Part shown: positions 24,882 through 33,042 of the stretch, in pieces
Layout: each line of letters starts with the position of its first letter
Numbering within the stretch: position 1 is the stretch's first letter
Origin: Lewinellaceae bacterium
GTDB taxonomy: Bacteria; Bacteroidota; Bacteroidia; Chitinophagales; Saprospiraceae
Assembly (NCBI GenBank): GCA_020636045.1
Contig: JACJYP010000009.1
Span: 62,001-126,000 of the forward strand
DNA length: 64,000 nucleotides
Direction of reading: 5' to 3'
Position numbers and translations under genes: made by a program
The notes under the pieces: generated by a model
Told to the model about the DNA's origin: nothing
What the model saw: only the letters and a program-made list of their open reading frames with translations
Database searches by the model: none

Positions 24882-26465
24882 TTATTTGGCACGCAGGTAG
24901 GCGATCAGCGCATATCGCACATCGTGGCGCAGGTCCTTTTTATCGGCCGGATCGGGGGCATGGATCACAGGAATATCAGGATTGGCGGATTTTCCGTCGG
25001 CATCGATGGAAGCCTTTAAAAAATCCATGTTCTGTTCGTTGCCGGTCAGGAGGAACGAAGGCAGTATTACGCGGTACATTTTTGCTTCGTCCAACGCTTT
25101 TTCGCCGATCAGCCATTTGCCTGCGGTTTCATCGCGGCGGATGTTGCGCAACAGAAGATACCCGCCCTTGCCTTTGTTGCCCAATCCGGCGTCGAGGGTC
25201 CTTCGCAACATGCTGCCGCGCATTTCCACTTCCACGATAGAGCCCCCGAAAGGCAACATGCGGACGATGTCGAGTTCCGTCAGGGTGCCGCTCAGCACGT
25301 CGTCCACGCGGATGGCGCCGCTGTTCTGAATGGCGCAATCGGGACGCATTTTCGCCGCCGCCATCATGGCTGCGGTGATGTACTCGCCCGCCTTGCATTG
25401 TTCGTGGCGTACCACGGCTTCCCGGCAATCGAGCGGCTCCTTCAGGGTGATCACCGGTTTGACGGCGTCGAAGCCCGACGAAGCCAGTGACTCGTTCCTG
25501 ATCCGCTCCCATTTTGTGACGACGGCAGCGGTGGCGGGGTCGTCGGGCAGGGAAGCGTTCACGCGCCGTAATTCCGACTTTACGGTGGCCGTTTTTGTCT
25601 TTTTATTATAACGCAGGGTGTGCACGTACACCGTTTTTGCATTGGCATCCGCCTTGGCCACTACGTTGTTGCCTACGCGGTGTATCTGGTTGTCGTGGTC
25701 GTGGCCGCCCATGACCAGGGAAATTCCAGGCAGCATGGTCGCCAGTTTTTTGTCGTCGGCCACGTCGAGGTGGGTGAGGGCGACTACCACGTCGCATTTT
25801 TCTTTCAGTGCTGCGTAGTTTTTTGCAGCGGCGTCTTTCCAGTCGGAATACTCGACCCAGGGCTTTCGGCCCGTATTGATCAGTACGCCGAACACGCCGA
25901 GGGTGATTTCCGTACCATCGGCATCCTTCACGGTCACGGTCAGGTTATCGGGACATATCTCCGTGCCGCCGCCGGCTTTATTTTTAAAAAACTGCTGCGT
26001 CCAGGTCTGGCCTTTCAGGCGCGCATTGGCAGCCAGCCAGGTAAAGTTCGACTCGTCGATCCGTGCCTGCAGGTCCGACAGATCGTCATAATCGAATTCG
26101 TGGTTGCCAAAAACCACCCAGTCGAGGCCCAGTGCGTTCAGCACCTCCACCATCTGGCGGCCGCGGATGCGTTTGCCTTCGTATTTAAGGGTGCCAATGA
26201 TAGAGGGGCTGATAAAATCGCCTGCCAGCACCGTAAATGTGTTGGGGTTTCCGGCGATCAGTTGCTTGCGCAGGGCCGCCACGCGTGCAAGCCCCCCGGT
26301 ATTGTCGGAGGGCGCCGGCGATATTTCATACACGTCGTTCATCTGAAGGAACTGCACCTCGATTACGCCGTCGTCTCCGCCTGCGCCGGCTGATTTTTTC
26401 GCAGGATCGCAGGATGTGCCAAAGCAAAGCAGCAGTAACAGCGTCAGGTTTCTGATTATTTTCAT
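24882..26465 (-). CDS. 5'-nucleotidase/metallophosphatase family lipoprotein (UshA/YfkN-like)
   Basis: A 527-residue lipoprotein. The signal ends in a lipobox, CFGTSC (Cys 19), followed by a flexible Gly/Asp linker. The N-terminal calcineurin-like metallophosphatase domain carries QMNDVYE (replacing NDxHG), GDFISPS, GNHEFDYDD, THLD and GGHDHDNQ, the metal-ligand set. The C-terminal 5'-nucleotidase domain has QNSGAIR and LPFGGSIV. It probably removes phosphate from nucleotides or related metabolites in the periplasm; substrate preference cannot be read from sequence. It starts at 26465, close to the divergent acetoacetyl-CoA synthetase gene, and ends before a clear terminator. Confidence 0.88.
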   Translation of the reverse strand: MKIIRNLTLLLLLCFGTSCDPAKKSAGAGGDDGVIEVQFLQMNDVYEISPAPSDNTGGLARVAALRKQLIAGNPNTFTVLAGDFISPSIIGTLKYEGKRIRGRQMVEVLNALGLDWVVFGNHEFDYDDLSDLQARIDESNFTWLAANARLKGQTWTQQFFKNKAGGGTEICPDNLTVTVKDADGTEITLGVFGVLINTGRKPWVEYSDWKDAAAKNYAALKEKCDVVVALTHLDVADDKKLATMLPGISLVMGGHDHDNQIHRVGNNVVAKADANAKTVYVHTLRYNKKTKTATVKSELRRVNASLPDDPATAAVVTKWERIRNESLASSGFDAVKPVITLKEPLDCREAVVRHEQCKAGEYITAAMMAAAKMRPDCAIQNSGAIRVDDVLSGTLTELDIVRMLPFGGSIVEVEMRGSMLRRTLDAGLGNKGKGGYLLLRNIRRDETAGKWLIGEKALDEAKMYRVILPSFLLTGNEQNMDFLKASIDADGKSANPDIPVIHAPDPADKKDLRHDVRYALIAYLRAK

Positions 26466-26579
26466 TCCGGAAATTATTTGATATTATTGCAGGAATCGCA
26501 GCATTTTCGCCGCCAAGATACGAACCTGTTCCGGAGCGCCCCGCCCGCGGATCAAGACTTTTAACACCGTACATACACC

Positions 26580-28571
26580 ATGCCTGCACCAGATACGCAC
26601 ACCACGCCAAAGATGCTCTGGCAACCGACCGAAGAGATAAAGGAGCGTTGCCACCTGACCCGATATATGAAATGGCTCGACCGCGAGAAAAGGCTCCGCT
26701 TCAGCCATTACCGGGAACTCTGGCAGTGGTCGATCGACGACATGCCGGCTTTTTGGCAGAGCCAGTGGGATTATTTCAGGATCATTTCGCATTCGCCGCA
26801 CACGACGGTATTGAAAGGTATGGAAATGCCCGGGTATGAATGGTTTCCGGGCGCTTCACTCAATTATGCGGAGCATATTTTCCGGCAAAAAACGTCGCTG
26901 CATCCGGCCATCCTTTATAAAAACGAGCGGCAGGAAACGCAAAGCATGAGTTGGACCGAACTGGAACAGCAAACGGCTTCCCTCGCAGCATGGCTCAAGG
27001 CATCCGGCATCCGGCAAGGCGACCGCGTGGCCGCCTATCTTCCCAACAGCCCACATGCTATCGTAGCGGTGCTGGCCGCCATGTCGGTCGGCGCCGTATG
27101 GTCGAGTTGCTCGCCCGATTTCGGAGCGGCGAGCGTGGCCGACCGTTTTGCCCAAATACAGCCGAAGGTGCTGATCGCCGTGGACGGCTACACCTACGGC
27201 GGAAAATCCTTCGACAAACGCGAAACGGTGAAAGAACTGTGCCGACTGCTGCCTTCGGTAGAGCGGGTGATCTTTGTGCCGTATCTCGACGAGCAGGCAT
27301 CCTGCGCGGACATTCCCCATGCCGTCACGTGGTCGGAAGTCGTTTCCGCCGGCGTGCAGGACCTGATGTTTACGCCCCTCCCCTTTTCACACCCCCTGTG
27401 GGTGCTCTATTCCTCCGGCACCACCGGCATCCCCAAAGCGATCACACATTCGCACGGCGGCAACCTGCTCGAACACCTCAAATACCTGCATTTTCACAAC
27501 GACGTGCACCCCGGAGAGCGTTTTTTCTGGTATTCCACCACCGGCTGGATGATGTGGAATTTCACCCTGGCTGCCCTACTGGCAGGCGCCACGATCGTCC
27601 TGTACGACGGCAGCCCTGGCTACCCGGATATGAATGTGTTGTGGGATCTGGCCGAAAAAGCGCCGATCCATCATTTCGGCACCAGCGCGCCCTTCCTCGT
27701 CAGTTGCATGAAGGCAGATATCTCGCCGAAGCGCGACTTCAACCTGCAGGCCCTGCGCAGCATCGGCTCTACCGGCTCGCCCTTGCCGCCGGAAGCCTTC
27801 GGCTGGGTGTACGGACACATCAAACCCGACATCTGGCTCTCTTCTATGGCCGGCGGCACCGACGTATGCACAGCCTGGGTCGGCGGAAATCCTCTGCTGC
27901 CGGTGTACCAGGGTGAGATACAGTGCCGCTGCCTGGGATGCGCTATGGAGAGTTGGGACGAGGACGGACGCCCCGTACCTGCCGGCGAGGTCGGCGAAAT
28001 GGTCGTCACCAAACCCATGCCTTCGATGCCTGTATTTTTCTGGGGCGACGAGAATGGCGAGCGTTACCGGAGCAGTTATTTCGACACCTTCCCCGGCATA
28101 TGGCGGCACGGCGACTGGCTTTGTATCACCGAACGCGATTCGCTGTTGATCCTCGGCCGCTCCGACGCCACCCTGAACCGGCAGGGGGTGCGCATCGGCA
28201 CGGCGGAGATATACAGGGCCGTCGACAAGATACCCGGCATCAGGGACAGCCTTATCGTCAATATCGAACATGCCGACGGTTCGGACTGGATGCCGTTGTT
28301 CGTACTGCTTACCCCCGGCACTGCGCTGGATGACAACTTAAAAAGCGAGATCAAAAAAGCCCTGCGCACTGCTTACAGCCCGCGCCATGTGCCCGACGAG
28401 ATCATAGAAGTGCCTGATATTCCGTATACGATCTCGGGAAAAAAGATGGAAACGCCTGTGAAAAAGATCCTGCAAAAAAAGCCGCTTGAGAAGGCTTACA
28501 ACAGCGATTCGATGCGCAACCCGGAGGCCATGGCGTACTTTATCGATCTGGCAGCAATGGAAGGACACTGA
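26580..28571 (+). CDS. aacS: acetoacetate-CoA ligase (acetoacetyl-CoA synthetase)
   Basis: A 663-residue adenylate-forming enzyme. The N-terminal acetyl-CoA-synthetase-type domain includes MPGYEWFPGASLNYAEH, characteristic of acetoacetyl-CoA synthetases. The P-loop-like motif is YSSGTTGIPKA near residues 275-287, then the core FWYSTTGWMMWN and the hinge region LLILGRSDATLNRQGVRIG. The catalytic Lys is in TISGKKMETPVKK near the end. It activates acetoacetate with ATP and CoA in the cytosol. Acetoacetate is an end product of tyrosine breakdown, and homogentisate dioxygenase lies 4.5 kb downstream, which fits the pathway although they are not in one operon. Confidence 0.93.
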   Translation: MPAPDTHTTPKMLWQPTEEIKERCHLTRYMKWLDREKRLRFSHYRELWQWSIDDMPAFWQSQWDYFRIISHSPHTTVLKGMEMPGYEWFPGASLNYAEHIFRQKTSLHPAILYKNERQETQSMSWTELEQQTASLAAWLKASGIRQGDRVAAYLPNSPHAIVAVLAAMSVGAVWSSCSPDFGAASVADRFAQIQPKVLIAVDGYTYGGKSFDKRETVKELCRLLPSVERVIFVPYLDEQASCADIPHAVTWSEVVSAGVQDLMFTPLPFSHPLWVLYSSGTTGIPKAITHSHGGNLLEHLKYLHFHNDVHPGERFFWYSTTGWMMWNFTLAALLAGATIVLYDGSPGYPDMNVLWDLAEKAPIHHFGTSAPFLVSCMKADISPKRDFNLQALRSIGSTGSPLPPEAFGWVYGHIKPDIWLSSMAGGTDVCTAWVGGNPLLPVYQGEIQCRCLGCAMESWDEDGRPVPAGEVGEMVVTKPMPSMPVFFWGDENGERYRSSYFDTFPGIWRHGDWLCITERDSLLILGRSDATLNRQGVRIGTAEIYRAVDKIPGIRDSLIVNIEHADGSDWMPLFVLLTPGTALDDNLKSEIKKALRTAYSPRHVPDEIIEVPDIPYTISGKKMETPVKKILQKKPLEKAYNSDSMRNPEAMAYFIDLAAMEGH

Positions 28572-29373
28572 TTTAAGAAACCGTCTGACAATCTCCTGGA
28601 TATAAGTACGCAGTTGGCGATGGCATTTAGCAGTAATGATTGCCAATATCGTGAATTTCCTCGTAAATCTAATGGAGGGGTGTAGTACCGCTTTCGGGTT
28701 TGAACCTGAAGGAGAAACCCGGCATCTTGCGAAACAGCACGTTTAAAGCCTGAAAAGGGCGCTGTCCCGCCGCTACGCATCAAACGGAACCCGTTACACA
28801 AAGGACGTTTGTCTTGACACTGAACCTTGTTGCAACAACACAAAGGACGTTAGTCTTGACAAGGAACCTTGCAGCGATTACACAAAGGGCGTTAGTCTTG
28901 ACAAGGAACCTTGCAACGATTACACAAAGGACGTTTGTCTTGACAAGGAACCTTGCAGCGATTACACAAAGGGCGTTTGTCTTGACAAGGAACCCTGCAA
29001 CGACTACACAAAGGACGTTTGCCTTGACAAGGAACCCTGTAACGACTACACAAAGGGCGTTTGTCTTGACAACAAACCCTGCAACGACTACACAAAGGAC
29101 GTTTGTCGCTACACATTACGCCTTTGCGCCGGCGTCTTGTGATCAGGCACAAACACCGCAGTGCATTTCCCCTCTGCAAAGCTTTGATTTACAATAGATG
29201 TACCCCAAAACCTGTCCAAAATTCACTTTACCAATATGTATGAATACTGCTACTACCACCTGCATTTCCAAAATGCCATGCCACGGCACCGATCGACCCG
29301 GCTGCAACCTTGCAGCAGGCCGGTTGTCTTTCCCGCAGAATTCCAACCGAAACATTCACCAACTTTTCTTCCT
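28572..29373. other. intergenic region dominated by a 42-bp tandem array
   Basis: About 800 bases with no supported gene. Most of it is the tandem array at 28800-29114. Open frames across the array (for example a TTG-initiated 127-codon frame) are explained by a period divisible by three and are not called. The last 250 bases before the GIN-domain gene show no clear promoter. Confidence 0.7.
28800..29114. repeat. 42-bp tandem repeat array, 7.5 units, each two 21-bp halves
   Basis: Seven full units of exactly 42 bp start at 28800, 28842, 28884, 28926, 28968, 29010 and 29052, followed by a half unit at 29094. Each unit is a half beginning AAAGGAC or AAAGGGC and a half usually beginning GGAACC, 21 bp each. 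Alternating units carry AAAGGACG and AAAGGGCG, suggesting some 84-bp higher-order amplification. There are no unique spacers, so this is not CRISPR. The second half forms a small dyad CAAGG-AA-CCTTG in the first units. Confidence 0.95.
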
Positions 29374-30006
29374 ATGAAAATACGTTTGTTCGCTGCGGCG
29401 ATCTCCGGCCTTTTCCTGTTCGCTTTCCACGGCAACGCCCAGACCACCGATACCCGTTCCCTTTCTTCTTTCGACAAGATCGCCGTATCGGGCGGCTTCG
29501 AAACGCTGATCCTGAAAGAGGGCAGCAGCGAAAGTGTTACCATCGAAGCGACGGGTATCAATGCCGACAAGATCAAAACGGAAGTACATGGCGGAACACT
29601 TGAAATCGGCATGAAACGGGGTAATCACGGCCATTACAAGGCAAAGATCACGGTTACCTATCGCAGCCTGAAAGAGATCGCCAACAGCGGCTCTACTGAC
29701 ATCGAAGCTGTGTCGGTGATCAAAGGAGAGCGTTTCGAGTTCGCCGGTTCCGGTTCGGGCGATTTCAAAGGATCGTTCGATGTCGACAAACTTGAAATCG
29801 CCATTTCAGGCAGCAGCGATATGAAACTCAACGGCAAGGCGCAAAAGCAGGAGATCGCGATCAGCGGCTCGGGCGACGTGGATGCCTCCGGATTGAAAGG
29901 CAAGGAAGCCAGCGTGGCGATCAGCGGCTCGGGCGATGTAAAACTGAACGTAGACGGGCCGGTGCGCTCCTCCGTGTCCGGCTCCGGAAATGTCTCAAAT
30001 AACTGA
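29374..30006 (+). CDS. GIN-domain (DUF2807) putative secreted auto-transporter adhesin head-like protein
   Basis: A 210-residue secreted protein. A signal peptide (MKIRLFAAAISGLFLFAFHGNAQ) is followed by the GIN/DUF2807 domain: FDKIAVSGGFETLILKEG, then a beta-helix of short repeats (ANSGSTDIEA, FAGSGSGDFKG, AISGSSDMKL, AISGSGDVDAS, AISGSGDVKL). Domains of this family are believed to sit at the cell surface and are common in Bacteroidota. The frame stops at 30004-30006 directly after SVSGSGNVSNN. One base out of frame another SGSG repeat (ATVSGSGKSTP) follows up to 30088, so the natural C terminus may have been frame-shifted. The ATG at 29374 is chosen by the signal peptide. Confidence 0.85.
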   Translation: MKIRLFAAAISGLFLFAFHGNAQTTDTRSLSSFDKIAVSGGFETLILKEGSSESVTIEATGINADKIKTEVHGGTLEIGMKRGNHGHYKAKITVTYRSLKEIANSGSTDIEAVSVIKGERFEFAGSGSGDFKGSFDVDKLEIAISGSSDMKLNGKAQKQEIAISGSGDVDASGLKGKEASVAISGSGDVKLNVDGPVRSSVSGSGNVSNN

Positions 30007-30169
30007 CACAGCGACAAGTGCGACGGTCAGCGGCAGCGGAAAATCTACCCCGCTGCCATTGGCCGAGGGCCTTAAATCGCGTTTGTAGTCCAATTTCGTG
30101 GGGCGTGGTCGCATGACTGCGCCTCATTTTTTATGTCTGGTACAATTTGGTTTTTGCACGTCCTTTCGG

Positions 30170-30200
30170 TTGCGGGCAGACGTGCCGCCCTTTACATTTG
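30170..30200 (+). promoter_or_regulatory. mnmH: predicted promoter (TTG-N20-TACATTTG) for mnmH
   Basis: TTG at 30170-30172 and TACATTTG at 30193-30200 are spaced by 20 bases, a good Bacteroidota sigma-A match. The -7 box ends 7 bases before the ATG at 30208, so the transcript may be leaderless or nearly so. Confidence 0.55.
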
Positions 30201-30207
30201 CGGTCCC

Positions 30208-31233
30208 ATGCGTCACAGCGCTCCCATCGACGAATTTCTGCCGGAATGCAGCCACCGTGTATTACTCGACGTACGCTCGCCGGGTGAATACCGGCAGGGC
30301 CATATTCCCGGCGCCGTGTCTTTTCCGTTATTCGATGATGACGAACGCGCCCGCGTAGGAACGCTGTACAAACAGCAGGGCAGCGAAGTGGCGATGGAAC
30401 TGGGCCTTGAGATCGCAGGCCCCAAAATGGCGGGGTTCGTCAGGCAGGCGCGTGCAAACGCTCCCGATCGGAAACTTGCCGTCCATTGCTGGCGCGGCGG
30501 CCAGCGGAGCGGCAGTATGGCATGGCTTTTCAGGCAGGCAGGCTTCGATGTGCTGACCCTCGAGGGAGGATATAAAGCCTATCGCCAGCATGTACTGGAG
30601 CGTTTTATAGCATCTGACTGGCGTTTATGCGTGGTAGGCGGGCGCACCGGCAGCGGGAAGACCAAGATTCTGCACGCCCTGCGCGGTCTCGGCGAACAGA
30701 TCATCGATCTGGAAGGGCTTGCCCACCACAAAGGATCGGCATTCGGTTTTATCGGAGAAGCGCCGCAACCCACGGTAGAACAATTCGAAAACGACCTGCA
30801 CGACGCCCTCGACCGGCTCGACCGCAGCCGCAGGATCTGGATCGAGAACGAAAGCCGCAGCATCGGTCGCGTTTACATCCCGCAGGCATTCTGGCAGCAT
30901 ATGAGATCGGAGCCGTTGTTCAATATCCGGATCCCTGATGAGGCGCGCATCGAAAACCTGCTGGACGACTACACTCATACGGACAAGGCCCTGCTCCGGC
31001 TCGCATTTCAGAAAATCGATCGCAAACTGGGAGGACAGCACCTGAAAGCAGCCCTGGAAGCACTCGAACAGGACGATTACGTAACGGCGGCCAAAATCGC
31101 CCTGCGCTACTACGATAAAACCTATCAGTACGGCCTGGAGCACAACCCGTCACCGGATATCCGGCAAATTGCATTTGAAACGCGCGATCCCGAAAAAATC
31201 GCCCGGTTTTTGATCGGGCACGCCGATAGTTGA
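30208..31233 (+). CDS. mnmH: tRNA 2-selenouridine synthase
   Basis: A 341-residue enzyme that replaces sulfur by selenium in 2-thiouridine at the wobble position of tRNAs using selenophosphate. The N-terminal rhodanese domain carries LDVRSPGEY and the catalytic Cys in HCWRGGQRSG (Cys94, where E. coli has Cys97). The C-terminal P-loop domain has GGRTGSGKT around residues 145-153. An in-frame extension to 30133 is open but lies upstream of a good promoter box, so the ATG at 30208 is preferred. No selenophosphate synthase (selD) is in the window. Confidence 0.93.
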   Translation: MRHSAPIDEFLPECSHRVLLDVRSPGEYRQGHIPGAVSFPLFDDDERARVGTLYKQQGSEVAMELGLEIAGPKMAGFVRQARANAPDRKLAVHCWRGGQRSGSMAWLFRQAGFDVLTLEGGYKAYRQHVLERFIASDWRLCVVGGRTGSGKTKILHALRGLGEQIIDLEGLAHHKGSAFGFIGEAPQPTVEQFENDLHDALDRLDRSRRIWIENESRSIGRVYIPQAFWQHMRSEPLFNIRIPDEARIENLLDDYTHTDKALLRLAFQKIDRKLGGQHLKAALEALEQDDYVTAAKIALRYYDKTYQYGLEHNPSPDIRQIAFETRDPEKIARFLIGHADS

Positions 31234-31234
31234 C

Positions 31235-31242
31235 TAAGTTTG
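31235..31242 (+). promoter_or_regulatory. predicted -7 box (TAAGTTTG) for the M61-like peptidase gene
   Basis: TAAGTTTG right after the mnmH stop fits TAnnTTTG. It would give the peptidase gene a leader of about 135 bases. A -33 element at proper spacing is not evident. Confidence 0.35.
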
Positions 31243-31382
31243 CGCACACCTGACGGTTAAACACGGGCATTTTCATGCGCCCGTGGCAATAATCCGCCCG
31301 CAGCATAAGACGCTTTTTTTTAATCCTCCCGATCACGGTCGCCTGAATATGCGGCCTATTGCTGACCCAAATTTCGGTTACG

Positions 31383-32882
31383 ATGCGTTACTTGCTGTTC
31401 GCCATCACGGTGCTCCGCATTTTCACCTGCCATGCCGGAGACCTTCATTACGAAATCTCCCCTGTCATTTCCGGCACCGGTACACCCTATCTCCAGGTAC
31501 GCCTGTCGTTCGAAGGCAATGCCGACGGCAGCACCGAATTAGCCCTGCCCAATTCGTTCGGCCCTGCCAAAGGTCTGTTCGCCTGCATCCGTAACCTGCG
31601 CTGTGCTTCGCGCGCCTGCACCCTGCTGATCAATCGCGACAAACACCTCGCCCTGCTCAAATACCCGGCAAACACCCCGGTCGAGATCACCTACGAGGTC
31701 GTGCAGGACGAAGCCGGCGCCGAGGTCACCAAAGAAACAGCCTTCCGCCCGCTGCTGCGACCCGACTTCTTCCATGTGATGGGCTGTGTGCTTTTCGTAA
31801 CGCCCGTGCTCAGCGACGGCAGTTGCAATGTGACGGTGGAGTGGCGCAACCTGCCTTCCAACTGGCTGGTCCACAGCAGTTTTGGCAGCAAAGAACGCGC
31901 CGTGCATTTCTCCTTTGCCAAATCGCGCATGATCGAGTCGGTCTTCTGGGCCGGAGAATTCAGGATACTGAAAACAATGGTGAAAAGCAGGCCGGTCTAT
32001 CTCGCCATTCGCGGCAACGACTGGCCATTCACGGATGAAGAAGTGCTCAATATCCTGCAAAAAACGGTCGCCACGCAGCGAAAATTCTGGCAGGATTGGG
32101 ACATCCCCTACTACACCGTCACACTCATGCCCATGGCCAACCGGCCGGTTATGGCCGGCGGGCAGGTACTGCCGACCGAATACCTCGGCACGGGGCTGCG
32201 CAATTCATTCGCGGCATTCATCACTCCTTCCGCCAGTATGGACATGAACCGCTTCCAGCACCTGTTCAACCATGAAATGATGCACAACTGGATCGGCAAC
32301 AGGATCAGGAGCGGCGGCGGGCCCAACGACATGCATTTCAGTTGGTTCAGCGAAGGTTTTACCGAATATTTTGCCCTGAAAAACATGCTGGAAGGGGGCT
32401 TCATCACCCTTGAGCAGTATATCGAGACCATCAACGCCGATTATCTCGAACACCTGTATTCTTCCCCTATCGGCGAATTGCCGAATGAAGAAATTGCAGC
32501 AGATTTTTTCAAGGACCCCGAAAAAGCGGAAATTCCCTACAAACGCGGATTCGTATTTGCTTTTTTCCTCGACAACGCCATCAAAAGCAAAAGTGGGGGT
32601 AAACAGGGTCTGCACGATTTTATGATCGACCTGCTCGACTATTATTCGCTGCGCCGCCGCGATCTGTTGTCGGGTTTCGAATTTTTTGAAGAAACGCTGA
32701 GCGAATACCTGATGCAGGATGCAGGAACCCTGATCGACACATACATTCGCGATGGAAAACGCATTCCTCCCCCGACCTTCGTTTTGCCGGGGTACCTGCA
32801 TATGGAGACTGATCTGGCAGGCATTCCGCGCATACGGCTGAACAAATATTCCGAGGGCTGGAACGAAGGGATCCGCCGTTGA
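31383..32882 (+). CDS. secreted M61-like zinc metallopeptidase
   Basis: A 499-residue predicted gluzincin. A short signal peptide (MRYLLFAITVLRIFTCHAG) precedes an N-terminal beta-domain (about 20-200) and a catalytic domain. The zinc motif is HEMMH at residues 297-301, followed by the third ligand Glu324 in WFSEGFTEYF. This spacing and the pattern HExxHxW...R...FSEGFTxYF match the M61 (glycyl aminopeptidase) clan, though the downstream PDZ domain of typical M61 is not seen. A start eight codons earlier (31359) is possible; 31383 gives the cleaner signal peptide. It is probably periplasmic. Confidence 0.8.
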   Translation: MRYLLFAITVLRIFTCHAGDLHYEISPVISGTGTPYLQVRLSFEGNADGSTELALPNSFGPAKGLFACIRNLRCASRACTLLINRDKHLALLKYPANTPVEITYEVVQDEAGAEVTKETAFRPLLRPDFFHVMGCVLFVTPVLSDGSCNVTVEWRNLPSNWLVHSSFGSKERAVHFSFAKSRMIESVFWAGEFRILKTMVKSRPVYLAIRGNDWPFTDEEVLNILQKTVATQRKFWQDWDIPYYTVTLMPMANRPVMAGGQVLPTEYLGTGLRNSFAAFITPSASMDMNRFQHLFNHEMMHNWIGNRIRSGGGPNDMHFSWFSEGFTEYFALKNMLEGGFITLEQYIETINADYLEHLYSSPIGELPNEEIAADFFKDPEKAEIPYKRGFVFAFFLDNAIKSKSGGKQGLHDFMIDLLDYYSLRRRDLLSGFEFFEETLSEYLMQDAGTLIDTYIRDGKRIPPPTFVLPGYLHMETDLAGIPRIRLNKYSEGWNEGIRR

Positions 32883-32945
32883 GGAGACCGGGTCTTGTAT
32901 GCCTTTTCTCTTCATGCCGCTCCTCAAAATAACTGCATTTTTGCG

Positions 32946-32953
32946 TATCTTTG
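32946..32953 (+). promoter_or_regulatory. predicted -7 box (TATCTTTG) for hmgA
   Basis: TATCTTTG about 90 bases before the hmgA ATG is a full consensus match, predicting a leader of around 83 bases. No clear -33 TTG at 19-20 bases. Confidence 0.45.
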
Positions 32954-33042
32954 GTTGGCCGGAATGAACGGCCATCCATGATATAAAAAGGAGCGCATGC
33001 GCGCCCGCATGACACAACTTAACCATTTTAACCAGGCACATT

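Noticed and set aside
28800..29114. CRISPR array
   Set aside because: Units are contiguous with no unique spacers, and no cas genes are in the window.
28814..29197. Plus-strand frame of 14-residue repeats across the 42-bp array
   Set aside because: It starts at a weak TTG inside the array, has no link to a neighbouring gene, and is explained by the period of the repeat.
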